DNA of 64,000 nucleotides from Spongilla lacustris (GCA_949361645.1 OX442416.1:6020362-6084361), one strand, 5' to 3'. Counted from the first letter of the stretch, positions 34,870 through 47,275 are shown. A program made the numbers and translations. The notes: a model not told the origin generated them from the letters alone.

Positions 34870-35470
34870 TGGAAGGTATAGAGCATTTTCTATATGGAGT
34901 TGCCATAGATGGAGGGGTACAAAGGGAACAGAGCAAATAGTTTTACCTTAGATGTTTTGTATCCAGAGGTGAGCAATTTAAGGAAATCACTATTGCGGAA
35001 TTATAACATCTTATCTATCACCTTAAAAAGTTGATGATCTGTTTGATTTCCAACAAGCAACAAATGAAACGTAAAGAAGCGGTCCAGTACTATGTGAAAA
35101 ACCTAATGACGTAATGACTGTAATTTGTATTTGTGTAATGAATAAATGCAATCAACATACAACTGCATTCATTTGTTGTGCTTGTTATCTGGTCTTTTCT
35201 CAGTGCAATGATACTCACGCCGGTATACGCACTATACACATGCATGTCCGCGTGCATGCGCACTCACATGCAAATTATTGTTACAAGTATTGCAATGCTT
35301 GTACCATAAATAATCTATGCTTGTACGAACACAAGCATACGACGCACGCACAGCCTGCATGTGTATGCGCACATACACACAAACACAAAACAGACACACG
35401 CAACAATTGCAATATGATATTAAAGTGTGTTATTTTGCTTGATCTGTGTATTTGGATCCTTATCAGTAAG
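34870..35470. other. Ginger1 3' region, no gene recognised
   Basis: Non-coding tail of the element, containing CACACA/GCATAC-type low-complexity words near 35220-35400. Confidence 0.4.
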
Positions 35471-35592
35471 GGGGATAGTTTATTCCGACGGCGGATAAAC
35501 TATTCCGGAATAATTTATCAGGACGGATAAAAAATTCCGGAATACATTACCCGGAGGATAAATTTTTACGGGGGATAATCTATTTCGTGACA
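35471..35592. repeat. Ginger1 right terminal inverted repeat
   Basis: Its reverse complement starts TGTCACGAAATAGATTATCC, matching the left end with one mismatch in the first 20 bases. It continues with AATTCCGGAAT-type units. Confidence 0.8.
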
Positions 35593-35611
35593 CCGGCACC
35601 CGGAAGTAAAC

Positions 35612-38442
35612 ATGGCTTCTGAAATGTTTCGAGGTATAATATGGTTTGTTATATACATGTATAAGGCATTCTATCATTATAAAAGGTGAATTTCATTGCG
35701 ATGTATGCAAGGAAAACTTTCCGTTCCAAAGCCGGTTAATCCGACACCTAAACACTGCTGCTCATCGAATAATGGAAGCAACGTTTAGGAAACACCGTCA
35801 GCCCATTCCGAAAAGCAGTCCAACTGAAGTATCCTCAGTGCGTTGGTACTTTTATGAGCGATACTTTGAGGGGGCGGGTGATTTGATACACATGTTCGTA
35901 CAAACCCAGCAATGAATGTCATTAGCTGTATGTATTCCGGAAGTGGTCGATAGGTATTTTAATAATAATTCATAATGGTGCAAATTATATAGGACAATTT
36001 GGAGGTGCAGAGAGTTGACAATGATGACCTTGAGATGAATGGCAACAGTTCTGATGAATGGCAAAGTGAAGATGTGGATGACCTTGTTAATGAACTGACA
36101 TCCCACTCCAGTGGTGATTTTAGTCCATTCCCTAACAAGCAATTTGCTATGCTATATATACTACTTTATGGACCACATCCCATTGTGAGTAATGTTACTA
36201 ATGTATTGTAGTATTTTTAACATACTCTTGTTTAAGGGAGAGACTAGTCTTGCTTTTGTGTGGCATATCATCAAAGAGTGTGGTGTTGACATACCCAGCA
36301 TTACCACACTTAAATTATGGAAGTTACCAGGGCTAACATTGCCATCCAAGGTAAGAATTGTCACTAGACTAAGTCCCAGTTTTTATGCGTATTGTTTCTT
36401 CGTGCCGCAGCACCTTTCACCAGATGGAACACCATTTTATATTACTGCATATCTTTGGCACAAGTTGTTCAACAGTTCATTGGTAATCCAAAGGTTTCAT
36501 CCATGATTGCTCGCTACCCTGTGTGTACCACTGGACCTTATAGGTCAGTTATTTTATTACTTGAATTTTTTGGTCAGTAGTTCTGTAATTACTACATGTT
36601 TAGAGAAATCTATCATGCGCATTGTTGGAGAAATGACACACGCTACCACACACCTATGGTTACTCTAATGGATGGTACTCATGTGTTTGTTCGTGATTGT
36701 GTTTACTTCAACCATGCTCAGTTTGGGACAGTTAGAGGAGTTGTACTGAGGTTTTTTGCCATGGTTAGTTTTTAAAATATAATTCCTATCTTGTGTGGTT
36801 TTATCTTGTGTGGTCTTATATACTCAGAACTTGCCTAATGAACTCTACAGTGAAATTGAGGTTCTCCTTAGTAATGAGCAGTTCTGTAGCACACCTGAGT
36901 ATCATCCATCTGATTGTTTTATCCCGAATGACTGCTTTGTCATTTACCATACTGTAACCATGCCCATATCATCAATTGAATGTCTATCACCTCCACCGTC
37001 ATCAATCATTAGATGGCGCGAACAAGGATTCCAAAGATTTGGTTTGCAGGTGAATAATCATTACTTCTTGTATGTAGAATGACATACACTTTTGCAGGAA
37101 ACTACAGATTACTTTTCTCCTCATCCATTGAAGATGAAAGCAGCTGGGAGGCCAGTAGTAGTGATGCCTGTGGTTTTATTTTGCGACGACACTAGTGGCA
37201 ATCGGAGCAAAAAGTGGCATGCCTTCAATTCCTGGTATCTTGTTTTTGCGGGCCTGTCCCACCAGGAAAATGCCAAATTGCCCAATTTGGTGTTTCTTTG
37301 CACATCAGATAAGGTTTCTCCATTGGACATGAGTACACCCATTGTGGCTGAGTTGGAAAAACTTGAGAATGAAGGGGTTCAGGCCAATGATGCACATCAA
37401 AAAATGAATGTTTTGGTCATTACCCCAGTAATGTGCATTGTTGCTGATAATCCACATGCTTCGGAGCTGGCAAATCATCTTGGAGCTACTGCTAAAAAAT
37501 ATTGCCGCATTTGTATGGTAAGTGCAATGTGCTTACAGTTTTTCAACTTAACCTTTTAAGTTTAACATCCCTTTTAAAGGCTGACAGGATTGAGTCTCCT
37601 AAAGTAATTGCAGAGATCAGGTCACTGGAAAAATCAATTGCTCAAATAGCTGAAATTAAGTCTGCAAGGACAAATGAACGTAAAGCAGAGCTATCTACTT
37701 TGTATGGCTTGTAGGCTACACCAAATCCGTTTCTTTGTGGTTTAAAACTGAATATCTATATGTGAGTTTGAATGTGTTGTTATGAGGATTACAATTGCTT
37801 CCTTACAGAGCCCTTCCTGTAGAACCTCTTCATACAGTACCACTTGGTTCATGCAAGTACATACTGAAGCAAGTTATGCCATTATTTTCTTTGCATCAGA
37901 AAAAAGAGATCCTTGCCCGTGTAAAGGCTTTTAACACGTCTGGTTTTGAGACAAAAATGTACGGAAATGTGTGCTGGTACTATGGATCCTTTGTTGGCCG
38001 TGATTTTAAAGCGTGGTCACAAATGGCACCATTCATTCTCGATCCGAATGTTAGTGAGGGTCACAAAAAAGTACTTTTGAGCTATTCCAAGGTACATGCA
38101 ATGAAATTAATAACCAGTACTTTTAATGTTCTATTCTTTCAGGTCTTCAAGATGGTGTACTGTGATAGTTTTGCACCATCTTTATTCGATGAATGGCAGG
38201 CAATATGCCAGTCTTTTGTGGACACTGTGAATGAATTCATGCCAGAACTTATACATAAACTGAAGATCCATCTTGTCCTTCACATTCCCCAGTGTTTTAT
38301 GCAGTATGGACCAACAGCTGCCTTCAGTGCTGAAAGGTAAAAATGTTATACAATGAATTGTACCAATACAAGGTACATGCCAGTGTTTCATGTCTGCATT
38401 TGATAGTTGTTGTATGTATGTACGTACACGTACGTATGTATG

Positions 38443-38476
<34 letters not shown>

Positions 38477-38524
38477 TGTATGTATGTATGTATGTATGTA
38501 TGTATGTATGTATGTATGTATGTA

Positions 38525-38579
<55 letters not shown>

Positions 38580-39670
38580 ATGTATGTATGTATGTATGTA
38601 TGCATGTATATATGCATGTACGTATGTGAGTGTATTGTGTGCATGCTATTAAACTATCCATTGAATATTGCTTGCTTGCTTTGTAGGTTTGAGTACTATA
38701 ATTCAAAGGTTAGGGAGCATAATATTTTCAGCAATAGACGGGCTCCCAGCCGCGATATAGCAAAACATTTTGCTATCCTGCAACACATCCGTGCTATTAC
38801 AGATGGAGGCTGCTATGGTGACTCTGAAAAGTAGATGCATGCATGTACTTTTTGACATATAAGTCATTTTGCTTGATTCTTATAGGTGTGGAGGAGCTCT
38901 CAGAGACCTGTACTCATCTAACTGTGCTCAGGCATATCTCTATGGCACATCAAAAAGTGTTCTCTTTAGTGGAAAGCAAATAAATCAGCATGGTACACCA
39001 CGATTGGTATGTCGATATATTCCTTGTACATGTATAATCACTACAACCTTCAGTTGTGTCACAGAACCAAGATTTCAGTTTTAAAATCGATTGCAATTGG
39101 TGTAGTAGGGTATGTAGAGTGCTGTCTTACAGAGCTGCAAAACCTCATGCCACCTTTTGAAGTTACCCTTAACCACACGCATGTTTCTGAGAAGGTTTTG
39201 CAGTATCGAGGTGTAATCTCTAAATCGTTGCAGCTGGTACATAGTGGTGAATACGTGGAATTGTGTGTCCCTTTTGAGGTATGGACTCAAAGCTCAAATT
39301 GTTCTCGTTTACATATTTATATTTCTTTCAGAACTTCAAGTTTGGGGTATTGCTCACCACCTGCAAGTCAACTGGTGGCACTGTATTTTGTATCATACAG
39401 GGCTTTCAACCTTGCATCAGCAATGCTGTACCACTTCTTAGTCACCACGACTGTCCTATTTTTGAACTAACAAAGACGATATTCACAACTGAAGCGACAA
39501 ATGTATCAAAATCAGTGTCATTTGTCCACCTGTGTGCAGACAGTTGCAAATTTGAGGAGACCTCTGCACCTGTACTGCTGGAGCAAGAAGAGGTAGATGC
39601 ACCTGGACTGCACTTTATACATGACTACAGGAATTATATGTACTGCTACAATGTATATTGTATGTGTTAA
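35612..39670 (+). pseudogene. Plavaka/CACTA-like transposase gene, multi-exon
   Basis: Exons: 35612-35633, 35686 to about 35870, 35993-36184, 36237-36350, 36411-36543, 36604-36773, 36828-37049, 37098-37517, 37580-37761, 37809-38091, 38143-38336, 38687-38830, 38886-39006, 39133-39278, 39331-39670. The N-terminus has a C2H2 finger (FHCDVCKENFPFQSRLIRHL, then NTAAH). The core reads WHAFNSWYLVFAGLSHQENA, VLVITPVMCIVADNPHASEL, CRICM, LPVEPLHTVPLGSCKYIL and GSFVGRDFKAWSQMAPF, ending FSNRRAPSRDIAKHFA. These blocks are typical of Plavaka-type proteins that I recall from fungi and sponges, which are DDE transposases related to CACTA. Two lesions are visible: TAG at 37712-37714 inside an exon (LYGL*ATPNPF), and a one-base frame change near 36450 (DGTPFY to SLAQVVQQFIGNP). 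All other exons are open. A polyadenylation signal lies at 39739. No terminal inverted repeats were identified. Confidence 0.7.
38412..38610. repeat. (TATG)n and (TG)n microsatellite inside an intron
   Basis: A long TATG tract with a central TG block (about 38529-38562) lies in the intron between the exons ending 38336 and starting 38687. It expands that intron to about 350 bases against about 50-60 for its neighbours. Confidence 0.95.
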
Positions 39671-39738
39671 TATAATGTGTATGACTGTGGTGTAACCTAG
39701 CTAGAAACCTCACCACCTATTAGAATGGAACATTATTG

Positions 39739-39744
39739 AATAAA
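39739..39744 (+). terminator. Polyadenylation signal AATAAA
   Basis: About 70 bases after the stop of the Plavaka-like gene, a normal distance for its 3' UTR. Confidence 0.5.
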
Positions 39745-39749
39745 AGTTC

Positions 39750-41090
39750 GTTTATAAATCACCAGATAGTGGTTATTAAAAATAATTTGCCGCGTTACGT
39801 TTGCAATCGAGTTGACGTGCGCCAGGTTGTAAACACTCCGATTCACTGGTCAGGCTAGGTTAAACTCAAAGATACAGATAGAATGAGGAACACAGTGTAT
39901 TGTTTTTATCGGTGCTGCGTCTTTTGCAATTCTATTGTCTGCTGGTTCTAATGGCGGTGTCTTTAAAGCAACGAAGTGATATTACTTTCACATCAGAGCG
40001 AAACATGTTAAGTGCCACATCCTTTGCGCCCATCCTTTCATCGTTCCACGTTCAGCAGAGGGTGTTTTAACTACAGGTATGTTTAGTTGAGGTGAGCACC
40101 AATTGGAATCATGGTGTTATCTTGCAGGCATGTCAGAGAGAGTACTGGACACATTCGTTATAATTTGTAATTGTTAAGTTTATTAATTTTTAATGGCAAC
40201 GTAAGTATCCAAGATATGAAAACAAGAATATACGGATATGGATCTATAGACACAGTTATTAGGATTAATTTTCCTACCCATCATGCAGTGATCCAATATT
40301 GTAACATGCCCTGGTACAGGTTGTTATCTTGTTTGTACGGTTATTTATTCAACAGTCATTGTACCAACTTTGTCCAACGGGTGCGTACCAATCATTGATA
40401 TCAAGATGGCTTACAACAATGATATCATATTGGAACAATACCGTAACATCCAATGTACCAATACAGGGGCGTCGGAAGGGTCAAAAAATCGGTACGGCTC
40501 GGGGGAGGGGCAACCACACCCACCGTCCCGGTGAGGGTGCGGGAGGGGGGCACCCCTCCCGCCCAGCAAGGGGGTGTGGGGGAGCGCTGTAAGCTCCCCC
40601 ACCGGGGTCTGGGGCGGAGCCCCAGAAGCCAACGCTTTTCGTAGAAAAACTCATGCAAAATCTGCACCGATTAAGCTAGCGGTGAAAACATTTGTAATGT
40701 GAGATACAAGTGTTCTGATCGTGAATAGACCCATTGTGGAAGTAATTCCTGCTAACTCCCTGTTACTTGTTCTAAAATACTGCACCCCTGGGATAGAGGT
40801 CAAAGCTAGAAGATGCTAATTATGAAACATACATGTACAAAGGCAATGAGAGGCTATATAAAGCTATATTAATTGTATTCATCCAATTCGTATTTTATTA
40901 GAGTGAAATAAAGAGATTGACAGTTGCATACATGTTATGCTCGATCTTGAACATTAATCAGAGGTAATAAATAACAGCTTTCCTCTTCATTCAAATTAAT
41001 TCCAATCCTTCATTTTTTACTGTTGCGTATAATTAGTCACTAAACATCATCACATATATACATGTAATAGAGGTGAATAAGAAAGAAAAA
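39750..41090. other. No gene; contains G-rich element terminus
   Basis: At 40464 CAGGGGCGTCGGAAGGGTCA starts a block of about 160 bases of G- and C-rich inverted words (GGGGGAGGGG, CACCCCTCCCGCCC, GGGGCGGAGCCCC). A related stretch (GGGTCA...TTCGGTACGGCC) occurs near 45.09 kb. It is probably one end of an hAT-like non-autonomous element. The rest is plain intergenic DNA. Confidence 0.4.
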
Positions 41091-41096
41091 ATAGCA

Positions 41097-43291
41097 TTAG
41101 TATCGTCCAAAGAGCGTAACTCTATTTTCGTGACCTGACACAAAGTCACTAGCTATAGCATGAATGTCTAATGCATCAGTTTCAATCCTATGCACATGCA
41201 AGACCATGAGATGATTTAGTCTTGCTTGAGTCATAGTGGTTCGCAAATATGTTTTGACTCTGCGAAGTGCAGAAAAAGATCTTTCACTCGTGGCATTGGT
41301 TGCAGGCATCACTAAATTAGCCGGATCAATACCAATATCTGTGAAAACATCAGTGCCTTCGACTTTGACATCTCTTGAAATTGCTGAAAGATGGATGGCA
41401 GAGTGATGTGTCCTGGTTTCTTGTCTGGCATCGAAATGAAATATGTGCCTAGTGTTTCTAATTGCACTTTCAAAGAGCTGGGTTCAAAATCACATCCATA
41501 GAATTTAATCACAAATTCTAGCTCATGATCATCATTCCTCCCATTTGCTGCACGGATCAAAAGTTGCTGAAGATTTTTATAATTGCCATAGCCATGCAGG
41601 TTGATCAAATCGCTGTTTAATACAATTTATAACTAAATCAAGTGCCTCAAAATAGTGAATTCTGAAATAGTCAGATACATTGTCAAAATATGATGGCTCT
41701 CCTTCACCTATTTCTAACTTCTTAGTTACTTTTCTCCGTCTAGGCAACACTGCTTCACCAATATCAACCCTTCCAGCAATGTTTTGTACCTTAAGCCAAA
41801 AGAGGTCAAAACATTCTTCAGTTCTAATCCTTTTTAGTGTCTCAACACAAAGGCTTGCCAACTCTTGTCCTTCAGCTGCTGACAAATCACTGCTCTGTAA
41901 GGCCTTGCTCAAATTGTCCGTATGTTGCAGTACCAAATTACCAAGCATAAGCCCAAAAAAGAAATTGAATTCTCTCATCTGTGAAGCAACACCTATTATT
42001 CGAGCTTTGATTTCTGTGTCCTTAACAATATTGCGGCATACCTCAAACAGTTCTTGAAGAACTTTATAATTGTCAACAATGCTCTGTAGACTGTCAGCTC
42101 GAACGGTCCACCTTGTGGGGCATAAAACCCTGAATCCAGTAGTTTCTGGAGAGATGTCACTCTTTAACTTCTGAAACAGAGCATCACGCTGAGGTGAATA
42201 CTTCAATAACTTGGACATCTCAAAGCAGGTGTCAAGAGCATCGCACATTATTTTTGATTTTTTGATTGAGTCTCCAGCAGCTAGATTAAGGGCGTGGCCA
42301 TAGCAATGCGTATAAATAGCTCTGCTCTCCTCATCTGAAATTTGTTTTGCAACACCTGTTTTGGCTCCTGACATACTGCTAGCTCCATCGTAACACTGAC
42401 CACGACAATTATGCAATGGTAAATTCATTCTCAGTAGGCAGTCTTTGATTACTGCTGTGAGAGTTGCTGCATCTATTGAATCAACAACTGAAAGTTCAAT
42501 AAATTCTTCCTGAGAAATTAAATCATCATCTACATATCTTATAACTATCACAACCTGTTCTTTATTTGATTGACCAGCAGTTTCGTCAGCCATGACAGAA
42601 AAGAAAGGCGATTTTCTAATGCTGCTTGATATTTCTCTGACAATTGATAATGCCGTTGTCTGCAACATTTCATTTTGTATAACAACACTGGTATACGTGT
42701 TACCTTGTCTTTTCATCCAATCAAGAAGAGTAGGGTCATCTTCCCCTCTAAGAATCAAAGCTTGTCTAAAGTTACCTTCACTGTCATCTCCATGACCACG
42801 AAGTGCCAATCCCTGTCGAGCAAGAAAGCGAATGGTGGAGAATATTTTATCAAGGCAGTCACGGTTCAATTTTTGCTGTGTAGCATGAGCGCAAGCTAGT
42901 GCCTGAGCTATATCCTTTGTCTGTTTAGGAAGAGTCACTGACCTTTCAAGTGCTTCCTTGTGACACTCAGATTGCTCGTGTCGTTTGAAGTTTACTGTGG
43001 CATCTTTCCAGTTCGAATACCCAGAACTAGAGAAAGTAGTATGGCTGTCACTATGCCCACTCGAAACATTGCCTTCAATACGAGCATTCACACATATGTA
43101 GCACAACACTAAGTCACGCGCTTCATCGTAGTGCAGCCAATTCCAGGTTGAAACCAGGCAGCTTGAAATGATCGCTTTTTCGGGTGTATTTGGCCAAAAC
43201 TTCGTTTAGGAAAACCCTGCAATGATGGTTGATTTGGCGCTATTATTCTCTCCGTAGGCGTAGTAGCCGTGGTACTAGAGCTAGAACTCAT
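41097..43291 (-). pseudogene. hAT transposase, ZMYM1-like, frameshifted
   Basis: The likely start is the ATG at 43291 (MSSSSSTTATTPTERI). Next comes a TTF-type zinc finger region (KKRSFQAAWFQ then LHYDEARDLVLCYICVNAR), split by a frame change near 43140. A 500-codon open stretch follows with DUF4371/RNase-H blocks: SPFFSVMADETAGQSNKEQ, CRGQCYDGASSMSGAKTGVA, HCYGHALNLAAGD and CPTRWTVRADS. After another frame change near 41600 is YKNLQQLLIRAANGR. After a third near 41370 is the dimerisation block MPATNATSERSFSALRRVKT. Three separate frameshifts make it inactive, though they are few for its length, so death is recent or sequence errors contribute. It is similar to the vertebrate ZMYM1 class of domesticated hAT proteins. 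Confidence 0.8.
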
Positions 43292-43440
43292 TGATAACTG
43301 GCAAAAAAAGAAGGACAAAAAAATCAAGCAGCTGCAGACTTTGCGCGCATGCGTACGGAAGTGATTGCGTGTAAACGCGTGTACGTACGTATACGTACGT
43401 ATGTATGTTATCAATTTAATTCATTAACTTTTGTCTTGTA

Positions 43441-44945
43441 TTGCAACAGATAATATCAGCAATTGCGGAGGATGTTGACTGTGAATCGCTATTGTTTCAC
43501 CACTGGTATATTGATGATGATGTTATTGCAGGTCCTGTTGCAGCCATTACTCGGGTTCTCGCCATCATCCAAGAACGCGGACCACCACTCGGCCTCAATA
43601 TCAACATCGCCAAATGTGAGGTGTTCAGTTTGAGGGATCTAAGTTCTTTCCCAGAGGAGATGAGGCGATCGAATGTGCCACACTTTGAGATCCTAGGGGC
43701 TCCCATAGGATTTAGTGTTCTGCGCAAAATTTGTAGCGCAGAAACAGTCAGAGGCTTCCAAGTTGCTAAAGGAGTTAGAAGCTGTGGGTTCTATCGACCC
43801 CCAGGTGGCCCTGGCAATGTGGGAGCTATTGCAGACTAGTTCACTTAGCTAGGAACACTCCACCTCTCCTAGTCAATGAGGCCTTTGCCTTGTTTGATGA
43901 TGGTGTGCAGCAATGCTTTTCGGAATGCACTGCAGTGGATGCTTCCGCTGCCACCTGGCAACAGGCTCAACTGAGCTTGAAAAGAGGGGGTTTAGGACTT
44001 CGGAGCTTAAGTTTCCACTCTCCTGCAGCTTACATTGCTTCATTTTTGTCCTCAGGCCTTTCTCCATCATCAGATAGGTATTTATCCTCGTCATTGCACC
44101 TTTACAACAGTTTAGTAGACCCCCAAGATTCTCTCACCCATGAGTCTATAGGTGATTCTCCTCTTTCACAGAAGGTTCTGTCTTCCAAGATAGAAGAACA
44201 ACTGTTCAATAATCTTTTTCACAATGCATCTGTGACTGACAGGGCTCGTCTTTTGTCCATCTCTTCCCCTCATGCCTCTGCTTGGCTGTCAGTCACTCCC
44301 TCCCCACGACTCAACCTCCACTTGGAGCCTGCTGAGTTTCAAGTAGCACTTAAGTGGTGGTTGGGTATTCCAGTGGTCCAAGGCCAAAGTTGCCCTCACT
44401 GTCCTTCCTGTGTGTTGGATGACTTTGGCCATCACTCCCTCACTTGCAAACATGGAGGGGATGTGGTTTCACGACACAATAAGCTCAGGGATGTGTTTTA
44501 TGACTTCTGCCAACGTGCTTGCTTGGGTCCACGTCTGGAAATGGGTTGCAGGGCGGGATCTGATTCTCAATCCCGCCCAGCAGATGTTCTTGTTCCTAAC
44601 TGGGACCTTGGCAAGCCGGCTGCTTTTGACTTGTCCGTCACGTCTACGCTACAATCAAGTGTTCTGCTAGAAGCGAGCGTGACGGCTGGTTCGGCAGCCC
44701 TGTTGGCTGAGAACAGAAAACACAACAACAGCGACATGAATTGGGGTGGGCTTGTATCCCACTTGTTGTTGAGACCTATACGGGTGTTGGGGGGCTGAAG
44801 CAGTGGCAGCATTATCAAAGCTAGCAGGTCGTCTCTCCATCAGGAATAATGAACTAAAGTCCAAGACCATTTTTAGCCTGTACAGCCGCCTAGGGTTGAC
44901 ATTAGTAAGGGCAAACTGTAGAGCTATCCTATCTAGGTTAACATG
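43441..44945 (+). pseudogene. 5'-truncated non-LTR retrotransposon (restriction-like endonuclease type)
   Basis: The sequence starts inside the reverse transcriptase: HHWYIDDDVIAG is the catalytic YxDD block, followed by LGLNINIAKCEVFS and EILGAPIG. One frame change lies near 43750. The frame from about 43890 (LFDDGVQQCFSECTAVDASA, LSLKRGGLGLRSLSFHSPAA) continues through a thumb-like region to a zinc motif CPHCPSC...HHSLTCKHGG and RPADVLVPNWDLGK with AAFDLSVTS, as in R2-type endonucleases (PDxx...D). It ends at 44798, with a 3' UTR of perhaps 150-250 bases and AATAAAATTAAAA near 45025. It abuts the hAT gene, where the 5' truncation probably falls. Confidence 0.7.
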
Positions 44946-45009
44946 ACTGTTAAAGGACTTACTTTAGTGTATATAATAATATGTGCATTTATTCCTTTCA
45001 TATATATGT

Positions 45010-45666
45010 GAACTGTAAATTTTAATAAAATTAAAATATGTATATAACTTTTCATATAACCTCAATAGTTAATACATGTAGGGGGTGTGGTTGGGTCAGT
45101 CCTTAAAATTCGGTACGGCCATGGCCGGACCGGCCCTATAGGGCGCGACGCCCTTGCAATATATAACTTTTGGCTGTGTACTGTAGTGCAACAATCGAAG
45201 CGTCGCAAAGCAATGTAAAGATAAAGACTATACGAACGCTAGTAAGCCACGGATAAACCTGGTACTAAGTAACATGCATGAGCTCACGTCACTATTAGAT
45301 CACCACTCACGCGAGCAAGCCCCAACTGCTATTGTTTAAACGAGTACTTTACCGAGTCATGAACGATAATGCGTGCCGTTCTTCAAAATCTTGTTGGAGT
45401 ACCGCAAACCTTAATTCATGGGCAGGGATGTAATATTCGATAGGCCTACAGCCCGTACATTACGTCAAGGCACGAGAGACTGAGTACCGCGATATTCTAA
45501 GGTACAAGTGAAACAGCGTCTCCAGCTTCAAGCGACGAAGTGACAACAGCAATCTGCAACGAAGCCTGCTTGCAATTTGTAATATTATTTTCATTGTAGG
45601 GGTGGTCAATTGTCAATTACGTAATGATTTGAAGGGACGTGCCCGAAAAATGGGCGTGTTCGAAGG

Positions 45667-45699
<33 letters not shown>

Positions 45700-46330
45700 T
45701 GGGGGGGTTGACCTGGCCCTGATTTTAAGAATTTTTGGGATGGTGTCTATAACTTTTTTTTTGCCCCCCCCCCCCCCCCCCCCCCCCTCGCTACTTAGTT
45801 TTAATCACACTTGACAGCTTGGGGCCTAAATCTGTACTCACCTGACTTAGAATGTAGTAACACAACTGACCTACTGAGCAAGCAGGATTAGTTGTGCCAT
45901 TTGACACCAGTCCTGTTGATTTTTCATCCTCTTATTTATCTTACATCGCTATTCTGTGATATTCTCACAAAATATATACCTCTAACCTAACCATTGTTAG
46001 CCTTAAAACTTAACCTAAAAAGCCGTGACTCAACTAACCCCCTTAATAATCATATGCACTGAAATCACACGAGTACATCGGTATATACTGCTACGTAAGC
46101 GCAGCCATATAGTAATAACGTTATGGGTGCAATGAATGTAAGTGAGACCATTTATATCAATGGGTGAGTCTGCTACTATTCACTAGGTCGAGAGGTTGGC
46201 GGTACCCATTCAGCGTCAATGAGAAATGGGCATCACGCACAATGTCGACCCCGACATCCGACCAGACATTCGACCTGCCATTCATTCAAACCGCCATTCA
46301 CTGGGGGCAACCAACACAATGTCGCTACAT
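45010..46330. other. No gene; homopolymer tracts and small repeats
   Basis: This stretch contains a 28-base G run (45672-45699), a 24-base C run (45764-45787) and, at 45890-45915, the word TTAGTTGTGCCATTTGACACC, which also occurs at 50492-50512. No coding sequence is supported. Confidence 0.5.
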
Positions 46331-46333
46331 GAA

Positions 46334-46340
46334 TATATAA
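46334..46340 (+). promoter_or_regulatory. TATA box (TATATAA) of small gene copy 4
   Basis: Lies 71 bases before the ATG at 46405, somewhat further than in the intact copies. Confidence 0.4.
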
Positions 46341-46404
46341 GCTCCACTCATTGGATAGAATTATAGTATACATTGGAAAGACCGGATACGTTAGACATAA
46401 GAAA

Positions 46405-46850
46405 ATGACGGTAATAACGGTGGAGCAGCTTATGCGGGAGGACAAAGACAACAAGATCCATAACGTGGATGACATTAGCAGGGTGCGGACCGACGTGAGG
46501 TACCTGGTCTGCAACTGCATCACGGAGGTCCAGTGGCTCATATCTCTAAGCTTAAGGATGACCAGAATAGGTGGACGTTTGACGGGACGTTCACACCCGC
46601 ACGCGAGCAGCCCGACCAAAAGTCGCCCACGTACAAGCAGTTCATAAATGACGACGAGCGACAGCCGCGCACTATGCAGCCGCTGTCCATGTTGAAGATC
46701 GAGACAGGCTGGCAACCCATTCCTCGACTGCGCCTCAACGAGGAGCTACTTCAAGGAGATCTCGAGGAGATGATACATCAATTCTACAAACTGTCGGTTG
46801 TCGAGGGAAAAGTAAAGATGGACCGCGTGGAGCCGGTGCGATCGAAGTAA
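46405..46850 (+). pseudogene. Small gene family, divergent copy 4, frameshifted
   Basis: It begins MTVITVEQLMREDKDNKIHN and keeps the family skeleton (DDISR, CNCITEVQW). Then the frame changes near 46535 and continues as ISKLKDDQNRWTFDGTFTP, FINDDERQP, LKIETGWQPIPRLRLNEELL and YKLSVVEGKVKMD, aligning block by block with copies 1-3. One missing base, or two extra bases, between QW and SKL explains the break. Conservation on both sides is good although the protein is much diverged, so the shift is recent or a sequencing error. It shows the family is older than the 6.7/14 kb duplication. Confidence 0.7.
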
Positions 46851-47275
46851 GCCGAAACCCAGAGGGAACGCCCACCGCCGGTTTTGCATGCATAATATAT
46901 ACCGTGTGTATTAGGGACATCTTAATTGTCAAGTGTGATCTGCTGTGTGTGTGCGCAAGTTCTATACAGATCAATCTCTCGCAATCTAAGAACAGTTGAT
47001 ACTCAGATACTATGCATGTCGGAGACTTAACTTACCCGGCTTAAAGCAGGAGGCATAATCGTAATTCAGCCATAAATTATTAGTACAGGGAATAATTTAC
47101 TTTTTAAAAATTGCATAGCAATTCAATTTGCATGGTTCAGTTGTATCGCAATTCATTCCCGCCGAGATGTGTGATGATTCTTCATTTGAACACAAAGCAG
47201 AGCTATCCCACTGACACGCCCGCGTGCATTTGGATCGCTTTCAGGCGAACGAGTCAAACGACTATACTTCCCCGG

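Larger units (their letters stand above)
29400..35592 (+). mobile_element. Complete Ginger1 DNA transposon
   Basis: The element begins TGTCACGAAATAG at 29400 and ends CTATTTCGTGACA at 35592. CCGG flanks it on both sides (29396-29399 and 35593-35596), the CCGG target duplication known for Ginger1. It encodes a Gypsy-integrase-like transposase with protease domains and has no reverse transcriptase, gag or LTRs, which excludes a Gypsy retrotransposon. The length is 6193 bases. The terminal repeats are built of ATTCCGGAAT-centred units, and the left one has a 59-base unit repeated twice. Confidence 0.9.

Noticed and set aside
29400..35592. Polinton/Maverick element
   Set aside because: It has a Gypsy-type integrase and a Ulp1-like protease, but no DNA polymerase B, packaging ATPase or capsid genes, and it is far too short.
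38182..38834. Open frames with Tyr-Ile-His-Thr or Met-Tyr-Val-Cys repeats
   Set aside because: They are translations of the (TATG)n tract within an intron of the 35612 gene.
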